From: Ruminococcus sp.
GTDB taxonomy: Bacteria; Bacillota; Clostridia; Oscillospirales; Ruminococcaceae
Assembly: GCA_029062165.1 (NCBI GenBank)
Contig: JAIDQQ010000032.1
Coordinates: forward strand, 88,831 to 152,830
DNA length: 64,000 bases
Reading direction: 5' to 3'
Positions 43,553 to 54,341 of the stretch are shown here, one piece after another. The notes under the pieces are model-generated. The model was not told the origin of the DNA, searched no databases, and worked only from the letters and a program-made list of their open reading frames with translations. Both the position numbers and the translations under genes were made by a program. Each line of letters opens with the position of its first letter. Position 1 is the first letter of the stretch.

Positions 43553-43590
43553 TTTAATTCTTAATTATGCATTCTTAATTATGAATTAAT
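43553..43590. repeat. AT-rich palindrome, copy F (contains the atpG stop codon)
   Basis: TTAATTCTTAATTATGCATT followed by CTTAATTATGAATTAA. The TAA stop of atpG (43581-43579) lies inside it; it is the other bracket of the inserted gene. Confidence 0.78.
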
Positions 43591-44487
43591 ACTTTCCGCT
43601 CCGCCACAGACTTCTGTAATTTCCTGCGTTATAGCGGATTGTCTTGCACGGTTATATAACAGCGAAAGTTCCTTGATAATATCCTTAGCACTTTTAGTAG
43701 CGGAATCCATAGCGGTCATACGTGCCTGCTGTTCGCAACAGAAAGCCTCTACCATTGCACCGTAAATGATACCTTTTGCGAAATTCGGAATAAGATACGC
43801 CATAACTTCTTCCGGCGACGGTACAAATGACGCTTTCGGAAGTTTTTTCATAGTACCGTCATTTGCCTTGCCTAAATGTCTTCTGCTGAACGGTAATAAC
43901 TGTACAGTTTTCGGTTCAAACTGGTTGGAATTGGTCATCTGTGTATAGATTAAATATACCTCGTCGAGTTCTTTTTTTTCAAATTTTTCGAGAACAAGTT
44001 CAGCTATTTCCCTTGCACGATACAGTGTGGGATTCTGTGTAGTATACAGAAATTCTCCGTCTACGTAAGCCATTTTATCACGTTTCATACGGTTCTGAAA
44101 GTACATTCTTCCGACGTGTCCCATTACGAACAGATAGCAGTTATCAATATATTTTGTTTCGGATAGTTTCTGTTCGGTATATCGCAGAATATTATGATTA
44201 TAGCTACCACAAAGACCTTTATCGGCTGTGATTACTATATAACCTTTTTTTCGCTTATCGTCGGTAATTCCTTGTCTTTTATCGAAATAGAATTGTCTGG
44301 TATGAGGTGTATGCTCCAGAATACTTTCTATAGTGGACTGTAATTTTTCAAAATAAGGCGTAGTAGCGTCAAGAGACTTTCGGGCTTTTTTGAGTTTCGA
44401 GGAAGATATAAGATACATGGCATTAGTAATTTTAAGTATCTGCTGTATACTTTCGATACGTTCACGTATTTCCCTGATATTAGCCAA
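43579..44487 (-). CDS. atpG: ATP synthase gamma subunit
   Basis: 302 residues; the rotor shaft of F1. The N-terminal helix 'REIRERIESIQQILKITNAMYLISSSKLKKA' and the C-terminal 'MTAMDSATKSAKDIIKELSLLYNRARQSAITQEITEVCGGA' (about 258) are the classical coiled-coil ends; 'VITADKGLCGSYNHNI' lies near residue 83. The start codon is TTG (44487-44485) with AAGGAGG nine bases upstream; the ATG inside that leader reads straight into a stop. The terminal codons lie inside a palindromic repeat, so the last residues (SINS) may have been rewritten by it. Confidence 0.95.
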   Translation of the reverse strand: MANIREIRERIESIQQILKITNAMYLISSSKLKKARKSLDATTPYFEKLQSTIESILEHTPHTRQFYFDKRQGITDDKRKKGYIVITADKGLCGSYNHNILRYTEQKLSETKYIDNCYLFVMGHVGRMYFQNRMKRDKMAYVDGEFLYTTQNPTLYRAREIAELVLEKFEKKELDEVYLIYTQMTNSNQFEPKTVQLLPFSRRHLGKANDGTMKKLPKASFVPSPEEVMAYLIPNFAKGIIYGAMVEAFCCEQQARMTAMDSATKSAKDIIKELSLLYNRARQSAITQEITEVCGGAESINS

Positions 44488-44500
44488 AAAACATACCTCC

Positions 44501-46519
44501 TTATTCCTCGAAAGCCGTCAAAATTCTCTCTATTCTTTCGGCGAGTTCGTCAGTAAGGACTTTTTTATTTTCGAGTTCCTCAATAATATCCTGTCCGTAA
44601 CTGCGGATATAGTTCATGAGTTCCGCACAGTATTCTTTCAGCTCTTTCAACGGAATATCCCTAAAAAATCCGTGCTGTGCGGAGTACAATAATATGACCT
44701 GTTCATAATGCGGTAAAGGTTTATATAATGGCTGTTTGAGTAACTCTGTAAGCATACGTCCGTGATTGAGTAAGTCAGTAGTAGCCTTATCGAGTTCTGA
44801 AGAAAACTGTGTAAATATTTCCATTTCCTTGAATTGTGCGAGGTCTATACGGAGATTTCCGGCGGATTTTTTCATAGCTTTGGTTTGTGCCGCACCGCCT
44901 ACACGAGATACGGAAAGTCCATAGTTTACGGCAGGTCTCTGACCGGAATTGAATAATTCGCTTTCAAGGAAAATCTGACCGTCGGTTATAGAGATAACGT
45001 TTGTCGGGATATATGCAGAAATATCACCGGCAAGAGTTTCTATAATCGGAAGTGCAGTCAGTGAACCGCCACCGTGTTCGTCGTCGAGACGGCTTGACCT
45101 TTCGAGAAGTCTGGAATGTAAATAGAATACGTCACCAGGGAAAGCCTCACGTCCGGGAGGTCTGTGCAGTAACAGCGACATTGCACGGTATGCCACTGCG
45201 TGTTTAGATAAATCGTCATAGACTATTAAAACGTCCTTGCCCTTTGACATAAAGTACTCCGCCATAGCCGTACCCGAATATGGTGCGATATACTGAAACG
45301 GAGCAGGTTCACTGGCAGATGCCGATACGACTACGGAATAATCCATAGCACCGTATTTTTTCAGATTATTGACTACCTGTGCAACTGTAGACGATTTCTG
45401 ACCTATTGCAACGTATATACAGATAACGTCCTTGTCTTTCTGGTTTATGATAGTATCGACGGCAATGGAAGTTTTACCGGTTTGTCTGTCGCCTATGATA
45501 AGTTCACGCTGACCACGTCCGATAGGGAACATTGAATCTATAGCAAGAATACCTGTCTGTAAAGGTACATTTACCGATTTTCTTTCTATGACACTCGGGG
45601 CTTCACGTTCTATAGGGAAGTAATCCACAGCCTTTATCGCTCCGAGACCGTCTATAGGTGAGCCGAGAGCATCTACAACACGTCCGAGAAGTTCGTCACT
45701 TACGCCTACTCCGGCACGTTTTCCTGTACGTATTACCGAAGAACCCTCTGTTAAACCCTGCTCCTGTCCGAGAAGTACCGCACCGACTGTTTTTTCCTCA
45801 AGGCTCTGGATAATTCCACGGACACCGTTTTCAAATTCGACGAGTTCACCGTACATTACACCGGTCATACCGTGTATACGTGCTATGCCGTCGCCGATAC
45901 GTGTTATGAAACCTGTTTCAGTAGTACCGGTTTTTGCGGTAAAATCTTTTACTTCCGTTTTGAGTACGGATATAATATCACCGGATTTTGTATCTTCCGA
46001 TTCTGCCAGTTCGGTTGCCTTTGCCTGAAAATGTTCCTTCATTTTTTTAAGGCTTGTACGGTAACTCTTATCATACTCAACATCACCGGCATTAAGAATG
46101 AATCCGCCTATAATGTCAGGGTCATGACGGTATTCAATGGCAACGTCTTCCTTGACGAATTTTTCCATAATGAATTTACGCAAATCAGCCTGTTGAGTTT
46201 CCGTAAGGGGTGTGACGTATCTTACAACTGCACGTATACTGTTTTGCTTTTCAAGGAGAATATCGCTGTATTCGTCGAAAATTTCCGTCAGACTGTCAAC
46301 AGCACCGTCCCTTACGACGTTTATCAGGAATCTGTTTAAGATTTCCGGAAAAAGTTTCTTGATAATATTTCTTTTTTCGTCGGGAGTAACAAGCGGATTT
46401 GAAAGTGTGTCGGCAACGTCCGGACAGGTAGAGAATATATTTCTTGTACTGTCAATATCTTCCTGTGGTACGTCAAGGCGGATTAATTCCTTAATGAAAT
46501 CTTTCTGATTATCTTTCAT
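44501..46519 (-). CDS. atpHA: Fused ATP synthase delta-alpha subunit
   Basis: One 672-residue frame holds two normally separate subunits. Residues 1 to about 170 are a complete delta subunit (peripheral-stalk OSCP homologue): '[20 protein letters not shown]' at 65 and '[20 protein letters not shown]' at 133. After a short charged linker (about 168-180) comes a full alpha subunit (about 180-672): N-terminal helix '[15 protein letters not shown]' at 179, '[21 protein letters not shown]' at 209, Walker A 'GDRQTGKT' 343-350, '[16 protein letters not shown]' and the '[25 protein letters not shown]' arginine region. No stop, start codon or Shine-Dalgarno occurs at the junction. Its ATG overlaps the atpF stop (ATGA). 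Mycobacteria have a b-delta fusion; this junction is different. Anchoring of one alpha per hexamer to the stalk raises a stoichiometry problem, discussed in the findings. Confidence 0.92.
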   Translation of the reverse strand: MKDNQKDFIKELIRLDVPQEDIDSTRNIFSTCPDVADTLSNPLVTPDEKRNIIKKLFPEILNRFLINVVRDGAVDSLTEIFDEYSDILLEKQNSIRAVVRYVTPLTETQQADLRKFIMEKFVKEDVAIEYRHDPDIIGGFILNAGDVEYDKSYRTSLKKMKEHFQAKATELAESEDTKSGDIISVLKTEVKDFTAKTGTTETGFITRIGDGIARIHGMTGVMYGELVEFENGVRGIIQSLEEKTVGAVLLGQEQGLTEGSSVIRTGKRAGVGVSDELLGRVVDALGSPIDGLGAIKAVDYFPIEREAPSVIERKSVNVPLQTGILAIDSMFPIGRGQRELIIGDRQTGKTSIAVDTIINQKDKDVICIYVAIGQKSSTVAQVVNNLKKYGAMDYSVVVSASASEPAPFQYIAPYSGTAMAEYFMSKGKDVLIVYDDLSKHAVAYRAMSLLLHRPPGREAFPGDVFYLHSRLLERSSRLDDEHGGGSLTALPIIETLAGDISAYIPTNVISITDGQIFLESELFNSGQRPAVNYGLSVSRVGGAAQTKAMKKSAGNLRIDLAQFKEMEIFTQFSSELDKATTDLLNHGRMLTELLKQPLYKPLPHYEQVILLYSAQHGFFRDIPLKELKEYCAELMNYIRSYGQDIIEELENKKVLTDELAERIERILTAFEE

Positions 46520-47028
46520 GAAATGTCATCCTCCTCTGCGGAAAGAAATTCGTCTACAAGACGGCGATTTCTTTCGTCGTCTATGTTTTCGCCGATAATT
46601 TTAGATGCCGTTTCAATAGCAAGGTCAGCTATCTGGGATTGTGCCTGTTGAATAATTCTCCGGCGTTCATTTTCGATAGTTTTTCCGGCATTGCTTATAA
46701 TTTCAGAGGCTTCTTCCTGTGATTTTTTCAGAATAGCCGATTTTTCAGCTTCTGCCTCGTCGTGAGCCTTCATAATGATTTTCTGTGCTTCTTCCTTGGC
46801 GTTACTCAAACTTTCGGCATATTGTTCCTTAAGTTCTTCTGCTTCCTGACGTGATTTTTCTGCTTCGTCGAGATTGTCCTGAATAGTTCTTGTACGTTCG
46901 TTCATTATTTTTGTTATCGGCTTGAAAAGGAATATACGGAGCAGGATAAACAATATTATGATATTCACTGCCGACCATATGAAATTCCATATATTCACGT
47001 CAAGCATAGTACCTTTTAAAGCGTCCAT
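46516..47028 (-). CDS. atpF: ATP synthase b subunit
   Basis: 170 residues. One N-terminal transmembrane helix ('[20 protein letters not shown]', about 12-32) followed by a long charged helix (about 40-165, '[26 protein letters not shown]') that dimerises as the peripheral stalk. AAAGGAG precedes the ATG. It overlaps the fused delta-alpha gene by four bases, implying coupled translation. Confidence 0.94.
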   Translation of the reverse strand: MDALKGTMLDVNIWNFIWSAVNIIILFILLRIFLFKPITKIMNERTRTIQDNLDEAEKSRQEAEELKEQYAESLSNAKEEAQKIIMKAHDEAEAEKSAILKKSQEEASEIISNAGKTIENERRRIIQQAQSQIADLAIETASKIIGENIDDERNRRLVDEFLSAEEDDIS

Positions 47029-47072
47029 GTTACAACTCCTTTCGTGTGATTATCTCCGGAATAATAAGATTA

Positions 47073-47294
47073 TTATTTAAGTATGAAGATAATCAGAATG
47101 GCTATAACGAAACCATAAATAGCAGTAGCTTCTGCCAACGCACAACCTAAAAGAAGTGCCTTGTTTATATCGCCCTTTGCTTCCGGCTGACGTGCTATAG
47201 CGTCAGCAGCCTTTGAAGTTGCTATACCTATACCGATACCTGCTCCCATACCTGTGAGAACTGCAAGACCTGCACCAATTGCTATTAATCCCAT
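47073..47294 (-). CDS. atpE: ATP synthase c subunit (probably H+-coupled)
   Basis: 73 residues in two hydrophobic helices joined by the polar loop 'ARQPEAKGD' (34-42). The ion-carrying carboxylate is Glu55 in 'CALAEATAIYG'. Na+-type rings carry Gln in helix 1 (Ilyobacter Gln32) and Ser after the Glu. Here the matching positions are Ile22 and Ala56, so proton coupling is inferred. CGGAGG precedes the ATG. Confidence 0.95.
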   Translation of the reverse strand: MGLIAIGAGLAVLTGMGAGIGIGIATSKAADAIARQPEAKGDINKALLLGCALAEATAIYGFVIAILIIFILK

Positions 47295-47334
47295 GATAAA
47301 ATACCTCCGAAAAAAATTTTTTTATTAAATTATT

Positions 47335-48021
47335 TTATTCGTTTTCCATAGCTTCAGACATGAAAAGCGAAGTTAAAAATACAAATACATAAGCCTGTAT
47401 GCAACCGTCGAAAATATCGAAGTAGAAACTGAATACCAACGGCAGACCTACAGGAAGTATCATCTTGATAAGTTCCATTACTACGAATGCACCGAGAACA
47501 TTTCCGAAAAGTCGCATACATAATGACAGCGGTTTTATAACAAGCTCCAGAATGTTCATAGGTAACATTAACGGCATAGGTTCTTTGAAACTTTTCAGCC
47601 AGCCACCGAATCCCTTTTCATTTATTCCGCTGAACTGTATCAGCAGTATTGCGAAAAGTGCGAGAGTAGCAGTAACGCCTAAATCCTTTGTAGGTGGTCT
47701 TAATCCGAAAAGCCCTATAATATTTGACATTCCTATATATATCAGGAAAGTTTCAAGAATGGGAAGATATTTCTTTCCTTTAGTACCGAGTATTTCCGTA
47801 AAGAAATTATTCATCCATTCAATGCCCGATTCTATAAGACATTGTACACCAGTCGGGACGGTTTTAAGATTCCGGACAAATATTATTGAAGCTATGACGA
47901 GTACAGCCATTATGACCCATGTTATCACGCATGATTCCGGTACAGGTATTCCGCCAAAAATCGGTATGGTGAATGCTACACGACATTCAAGTTCTTCCAT
48001 AAGTTTTTCTGCAATATCCAT
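47335..48021 (-). CDS. atpB: ATP synthase a subunit
   Basis: 228 residues from the ATG at 48021, with GAAGGTG six bases upstream; the frame also reads from a GTG at 48030, but that codon overlaps the Shine-Dalgarno. Five to six hydrophobic helices. The essential Arg of the ion channel lies in 'KPLSLCMRLFGNVLGAFVVM' (about 165-184). First gene of the operon; no atpI gene is seen in front of it. Confidence 0.94.
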   Translation of the reverse strand: MDIAEKLMEELECRVAFTIPIFGGIPVPESCVITWVIMAVLVIASIIFVRNLKTVPTGVQCLIESGIEWMNNFFTEILGTKGKKYLPILETFLIYIGMSNIIGLFGLRPPTKDLGVTATLALFAILLIQFSGINEKGFGGWLKSFKEPMPLMLPMNILELVIKPLSLCMRLFGNVLGAFVVMELIKMILPVGLPLVFSFYFDIFDGCIQAYVFVFLTSLFMSEAMENE

Positions 48022-48040
48022 AAATAACACCTTCTTTCAG

Positions 48041-48081
48041 ATAATAATAAAACGGAGACAGCACATGGCATAAATCTCCGT
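48041..48081 (-). promoter_or_regulatory. Terminator-like hairpin in the atp operon leader
   Basis: AACGGAGA...TCTCCGTT stem followed by TTATTATTAT on the minus strand, 20-60 bases before atpB and downstream of the atp promoter. It could attenuate the operon or end transcripts from the upstream exopolysaccharide operon. Confidence 0.5.
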
Positions 48082-48155
48082 TGATTTTGTCAGAAATAAG
48101 TCTGTAAAGTATATCGAAACAATACCCGACAGCCATATTTTTTACTGCCTTAATA

Positions 48156-48184
48156 ATCATATAACAAAAATTTTATAAAGTCAA
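48156..48184 (-). promoter_or_regulatory. Promoter of the atp operon
   Basis: TTGACT (48184-48179), a 17-base spacer and TATGAT (48161-48156) on the minus strand. Confidence 0.65.
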
Positions 48185-48230
48185 GTCGAAAATGAAAAAT
48201 TTCACAATTCACACAAAAAAATCACAATTA

Positions 48231-48638
48231 TCAGGTGTCTGATATAGTGTTTTCTGCAATTGAAATGGCATTGTTAAGGCGTTCGATAGCACTGTTGTTA
48301 AGTTTTGTGGAAAGCCTTACACGGTCAAGTTCTGCCTTGATTGATTTGAGTTCCACGGCGATATTTTTCATAGCGTTTGAATGTTCAGCATTTATCCTGT
48401 TGATTGATTCAAGCTGTTTGTCGGCAAGTCGGCGTAAAGTGTCGGTAAGCTGTACATTCTGGTCTTCAAGAAAACATACTCTTTTCATGAGTTCGTTTAT
48501 GTTGGTGGCAAGTAAAATATTTGCTTTGTTTTGTTTTTCGCCGAAATCAGTCAGTCTTGATGCGGTCTGGAAAGTTGATATTTTTTCTTTTTCGTCAAAA
48601 GTTTTCATTTTTTCGTTTGTTAGTGTTATATCTGACAT
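48231..48638 (-). CDS. Hypothetical coiled-coil protein
   Basis: 135 residues, not recognised. Soluble and highly charged; residues about 40-130 are almost pure helix with heptad-like hydrophobics ('INELMKRVCFLEDQNVQLTDTLRRLADKQ', 'IAVELKSIKAELDRV', 'SAIERLNNAISIAENTI'). No signal peptide or membrane segment. The ATG at 48638 has AAAGGA 12 bases upstream and lies nine bases behind the reductase gene, so it is the last gene of the exopolysaccharide transcript. It may be a scaffold or length regulator, but nothing in the sequence proves that. Confidence 0.7.
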   Translation of the reverse strand: MSDITLTNEKMKTFDEKEKISTFQTASRLTDFGEKQNKANILLATNINELMKRVCFLEDQNVQLTDTLRRLADKQLESINRINAEHSNAMKNIAVELKSIKAELDRVRLSTKLNNSAIERLNNAISIAENTISDT

Positions 48639-48647
48639 CTTTATAAA

Positions 48648-49583
48648 TTATCCTTTCTGATTTATTTTTTTCCGCCAGTAGAAGAGAGTTTCGGAAATAG
48701 TTTCCTCGACGGATATTTCAGCTTTCCAGCCGGTATCACGGAAAATTTCCGATACATCAGGTTCAATGACCGGAATATCGGAAGCCCTTAGCCGTTGAGG
48801 GTCAAGCCGGTGAGTTATCGGCACTTCCGAAAGTTTTATAGCGGTATTCAGAATATATTCTATACTGACAGCTTTTCCCCTGCCGACGTTGTAAGTTTTT
48901 CCGGAAATACCCTTTTCACCTAAAAGCCGATACGCCCTTACAATGTCTCTTACGTCGGTGAAGTCTCTTTTTGCAGAAAGATTTCCGGTAAAAATTTCCG
49001 GCGGACGCAAGCCGTTTTCAATTTCGGCAATCTGTTTACAGAAATCGGAAATAACAAAAGTTTCCGCCTGACCTGCTCCGGAATGATTGAACGCCCTTAC
49101 GATAACAATATCCTTGCCGTATGCACGGTGATATATTTTTCCAATCATACCGGCACACGCTTTGGAGACGGCGTATATATTGGCAGGATTTATATTTTCA
49201 GTTTCCTTTATAGGACAGGCATTTTCACGTATAAAGCCGTATTCCTCGCCCGAACCAATAAGAATAAGTCTCACACCGTCCGGAAGTGCTTCCATGACGT
49301 TTATTGACCCTATTACATTTATTTCCGTAGTAAGTTGTGGATTTTTCCACGATAAAGCCACGGAACTCTGTGCCGAAAGGTGATATATTATATCCGGTCT
49401 TACTTCTTCAATAAGATTTTTTACGTCGTCTTTCCGGAGAACGTCAAGCACGTGCCGGAAACATTCGGTATTTATTTTTTCGTCGGGTAAGTGTGTGGCA
49501 TGGACTTCCCAACCGGATTCTGTAAGCTCCCGTATCAGATACCCCCCGACGAATCCTGAACCGCCTGTTATTAATGCTTTCAT
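48648..49583 (-). CDS. rmd: NAD(P)-dependent sugar-nucleotide reductase, probably GDP-4-keto-6-deoxy-D-mannose reductase
   Basis: 311 residues, extended short-chain dehydrogenase. Rossmann motif 'ALITGGSGFVGGYLIREL' (3-20), 'IIYHLSAQSSVALSW' (about 65), the Ser site in 'LIGSGEEYG' (about 108), catalytic 'YAVSK' (about 137) and 'RAFNHSGAGQ' (about 163), the last typical of Rmd-type reductases that turn GDP-4-keto-6-deoxymannose into GDP-D-rhamnose. The presence of gmd and manC in the same operon supports this. An epimerase is a weaker alternative. Its ATG overlaps the stop of the preceding glycosyltransferase (ATGA). Confidence 0.8.
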   Translation of the reverse strand: MKALITGGSGFVGGYLIRELTESGWEVHATHLPDEKINTECFRHVLDVLRKDDVKNLIEEVRPDIIYHLSAQSSVALSWKNPQLTTEINVIGSINVMEALPDGVRLILIGSGEEYGFIRENACPIKETENINPANIYAVSKACAGMIGKIYHRAYGKDIVIVRAFNHSGAGQAETFVISDFCKQIAEIENGLRPPEIFTGNLSAKRDFTDVRDIVRAYRLLGEKGISGKTYNVGRGKAVSIEYILNTAIKLSEVPITHRLDPQRLRASDIPVIEPDVSEIFRDTGWKAEISVEETISETLFYWRKKINQKG

Positions 49584-50719
49584 ATATACACCTCATCAGT
49601 AATTATTTTGTATAAATCCTGAATAATATTTTTTTCGTTGAAGTATTCAAGAACACGTTTCTGACCGTTTTTCCCTAAATTTTCACGGAGATTTTTATTT
49701 TTCCGGAGTATGTTTATTGCTTCCGCAAGTTCATGTGAATCATATGGCTTTACAGTGATACCGGTTGTTTCGTGGATACTCACATATGGTACGCCCGACG
49801 GCAGATTTGTATTTATTACCGGTTTTCCGTAAATCATGGCTTCCAACTGTACTATGCCGAAAGCCTCACTTCTTTCCACCGACGGCAGTACGAATATATC
49901 ACAGTCGGAAAATGCCTGTTTCAACTGTTTATCCGGCAGAAATCCTAAAAAATGTACCCTGTCATTCAGACCGTATTTCCGTACTTTTTCTTTGAGTTTA
50001 CTTTCAATAATACCTGTACCGGCTATGAATAATTCGCAGTTGTTTTTTACGTTCCGGAACGCATTTATAAGAACGTCCACGCCCTTATAGTAGACAAGTC
50101 TTCCGGTAAAAAAAACTTTTATACTTTTGGGATTAGTTGCTTTTTCGGTAAGAAACGGTATTTTCTGTATGTTCAGATAATCCGCCGGATTTATTCCGTA
50201 CGGAAGTATACGGCATTTGTGGCGATATTCCGGAAGAAATTCCGAACCGGATATATGACCCTCTGTGGCAACAAGAATACAGTCTGCACGGTTGAGAAGA
50301 TATTTCATTAAAGGCTTGTAAAGTCGGAGAAGTTTTTTCTGCTTTACGACGTCGCTGTGCCACGAAACTATTACTTTTCCGCTATATCCCGATAGTAACA
50401 ACGCCAAATCAGCCAGCGGAAACGGTACGTGTATATGGATTATATCTGCATTTGCGGACATTTTCCGGAAAATTTTCAGAAATGACATCGACACCGGACA
50501 TGAAAAATAAGTCCCGAAACTTCCGGTACGTGTAAGCCGGACACCGTTAATATTTTCGGAGCAGGTTTTTCCGATACCGTCACGACATACAAGGGTACGT
50601 AATTCAATATTTTTATATTTCCCGAGTTCTTCGGAATACTGTTTAACAAGAGTTTCGATACCGCCGGTATGTGGGAAATATGCCTTATTTACTTCAAGGA
50701 TTTTAATTTTTCTTTTCAT
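49580..50719 (-). CDS. GT4-family glycosyltransferase
   Basis: 379 residues, GT-B fold. N-domain 'EVNKAYFPHTGGIETLVKQY' (8-27) with the donor-site glycines, and C-domain 'FTGRLVYYKGVDVLINAF' (about 205), 'HFLGFLPDKQLKQAF' (about 255) and 'LPSVERSEAFGIVQLEAMIYGKPVI' (about 278) containing the E-x7-E motif of GT4 retaining enzymes. It probably adds mannose or D-rhamnose from the GDP-sugars made by the operon; the acceptor is unknown. It overlaps the preceding glycosyltransferase by 17 bases, with GGGAG seven bases before its ATG. Confidence 0.9.
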   Translation of the reverse strand: MKRKIKILEVNKAYFPHTGGIETLVKQYSEELGKYKNIELRTLVCRDGIGKTCSENINGVRLTRTGSFGTYFSCPVSMSFLKIFRKMSANADIIHIHVPFPLADLALLLSGYSGKVIVSWHSDVVKQKKLLRLYKPLMKYLLNRADCILVATEGHISGSEFLPEYRHKCRILPYGINPADYLNIQKIPFLTEKATNPKSIKVFFTGRLVYYKGVDVLINAFRNVKNNCELFIAGTGIIESKLKEKVRKYGLNDRVHFLGFLPDKQLKQAFSDCDIFVLPSVERSEAFGIVQLEAMIYGKPVINTNLPSGVPYVSIHETTGITVKPYDSHELAEAINILRKNKNLRENLGKNGQKRVLEYFNEKNIIQDLYKIITDEVYI

Positions 50720-51860
50720 TCAGAATCTCCCTGTATATTCCGTGAAGTTTTTCGGCAGATTTTTCCCACGTGAAATTTTTTGCACGTTCTATACCCCTAC
50801 GGCTTAAAATTTCCCTTAAATTCGGATTTCTGTAAAGTCTGTAGAGACATTCCGCAATGCTTTTTACGGAATAGGCGTCGCATATAACTGCACAATCGCC
50901 GGTTACTTCCGGAAGTGATGCCTCGCCGGACGTCAGGACAGGTACGCCACAAGCCATAGCCTCTAACGGTGGCATTCCGAAACCCTCGTACAGCGACGGA
51001 AATACAAAAGCCATAGCTCCGGAAATCAACGGCGACATATTTTCTGCCGGTACGTATTCTGTAAAAATGACCTGTTTTTCAATACCGAGTTTTCTGACAA
51101 GTCTGTAAATATCGTCGCATAACCAGCCCTTACCACCGGCAAGAACGAGTTCCGGCGGATTTTGTACGTGGCGTGTGAAAATTCTGTAAGCCCTTATGAG
51201 ACGTGTTAAATTTTTCCGTGGTTCGATAGTGCCGACGTACAGAAAGTAATCACCGTCGATACCAAGCGACTTTTTAACATTTTTTATAATATCCGGATTT
51301 GTACAGGGTCTGAATTTTTCGCAGTCGACACCACACGGTACTACACGTATTTTTGACGAGTATTCCGGAAAATATTTAATAATTTCCGTTCTTGAAAATT
51401 CCGAATCCGTGATAATAATATCGGCTCTTTTCATGGATTTCTTCAGACCTGTTTCAAGCATGAAACGAGTACGTCCCCTTACGGTATCGGGAAAAGCCTT
51501 GTATACCATATCATGTATGGTGACGACTTTTTTTCCGTGTACGAAAGGCGGAACAATATAATTGAAAAAGTGTGTGATGTCGGAATTTTTCCCGAAAAAC
51601 AGCGAATACGGTACAGGAATAAATGCAGAAATCCCCCTGTACAGATACCCCGAAAATTTTGAATAGTTGAGTTTTATATCATTTCCGGCGAAACTTTTTG
51701 CCTTTTCGATACGTGATTTTTTACCGCTTGTAAAGAACGTATATTCGTAATTATCTTCCGGAAAAATTTTCGACATGGTTTGTGTCTGACCGATTTCGCA
51801 CCAGCCTATACCGGTTATTTTTTCGGCGATTATCGGTACGGCATCAAAAGAAATATTCAA
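50703..51860 (-). CDS. GT4-family glycosyltransferase
   Basis: 385 residues, GT-B fold. C-domain motifs are strong: '[20 protein letters not shown]' (about 212), '[22 protein letters not shown]' (about 310, with E-x7-E) and '[14 protein letters not shown]'. It resembles mannosyl/rhamnosyl transferases of O-antigen or exopolysaccharide clusters (WbdA-like), in line with the GDP-mannose and GDP-rhamnose genes nearby. GGAGGTGA lies before the ATG. Confidence 0.91.
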   Translation of the reverse strand: MNISFDAVPIIAEKITGIGWCEIGQTQTMSKIFPEDNYEYTFFTSGKKSRIEKAKSFAGNDIKLNYSKFSGYLYRGISAFIPVPYSLFFGKNSDITHFFNYIVPPFVHGKKVVTIHDMVYKAFPDTVRGRTRFMLETGLKKSMKRADIIITDSEFSRTEIIKYFPEYSSKIRVVPCGVDCEKFRPCTNPDIIKNVKKSLGIDGDYFLYVGTIEPRKNLTRLIRAYRIFTRHVQNPPELVLAGGKGWLCDDIYRLVRKLGIEKQVIFTEYVPAENMSPLISGAMAFVFPSLYEGFGMPPLEAMACGVPVLTSGEASLPEVTGDCAVICDAYSVKSIAECLYRLYRNPNLREILSRRGIERAKNFTWEKSAEKLHGIYREILNEKKN

Positions 51861-51866
51861 ATAAAA

Positions 51867-54290
<2,424 letters not shown>

Positions 54291-54341
54291 ATGAAGTTCT
54301 CCTTTTTTTGTTTTATTCTTTATATATTATAATAGTATATA

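Noticed and set aside
45872..46339. 155-residue plus-strand ORF within the delta-alpha gene
   Set aside because: Antisense shadow with Cys/Phe/Tyr-rich composition; the minus strand encodes conserved delta and alpha sequence.
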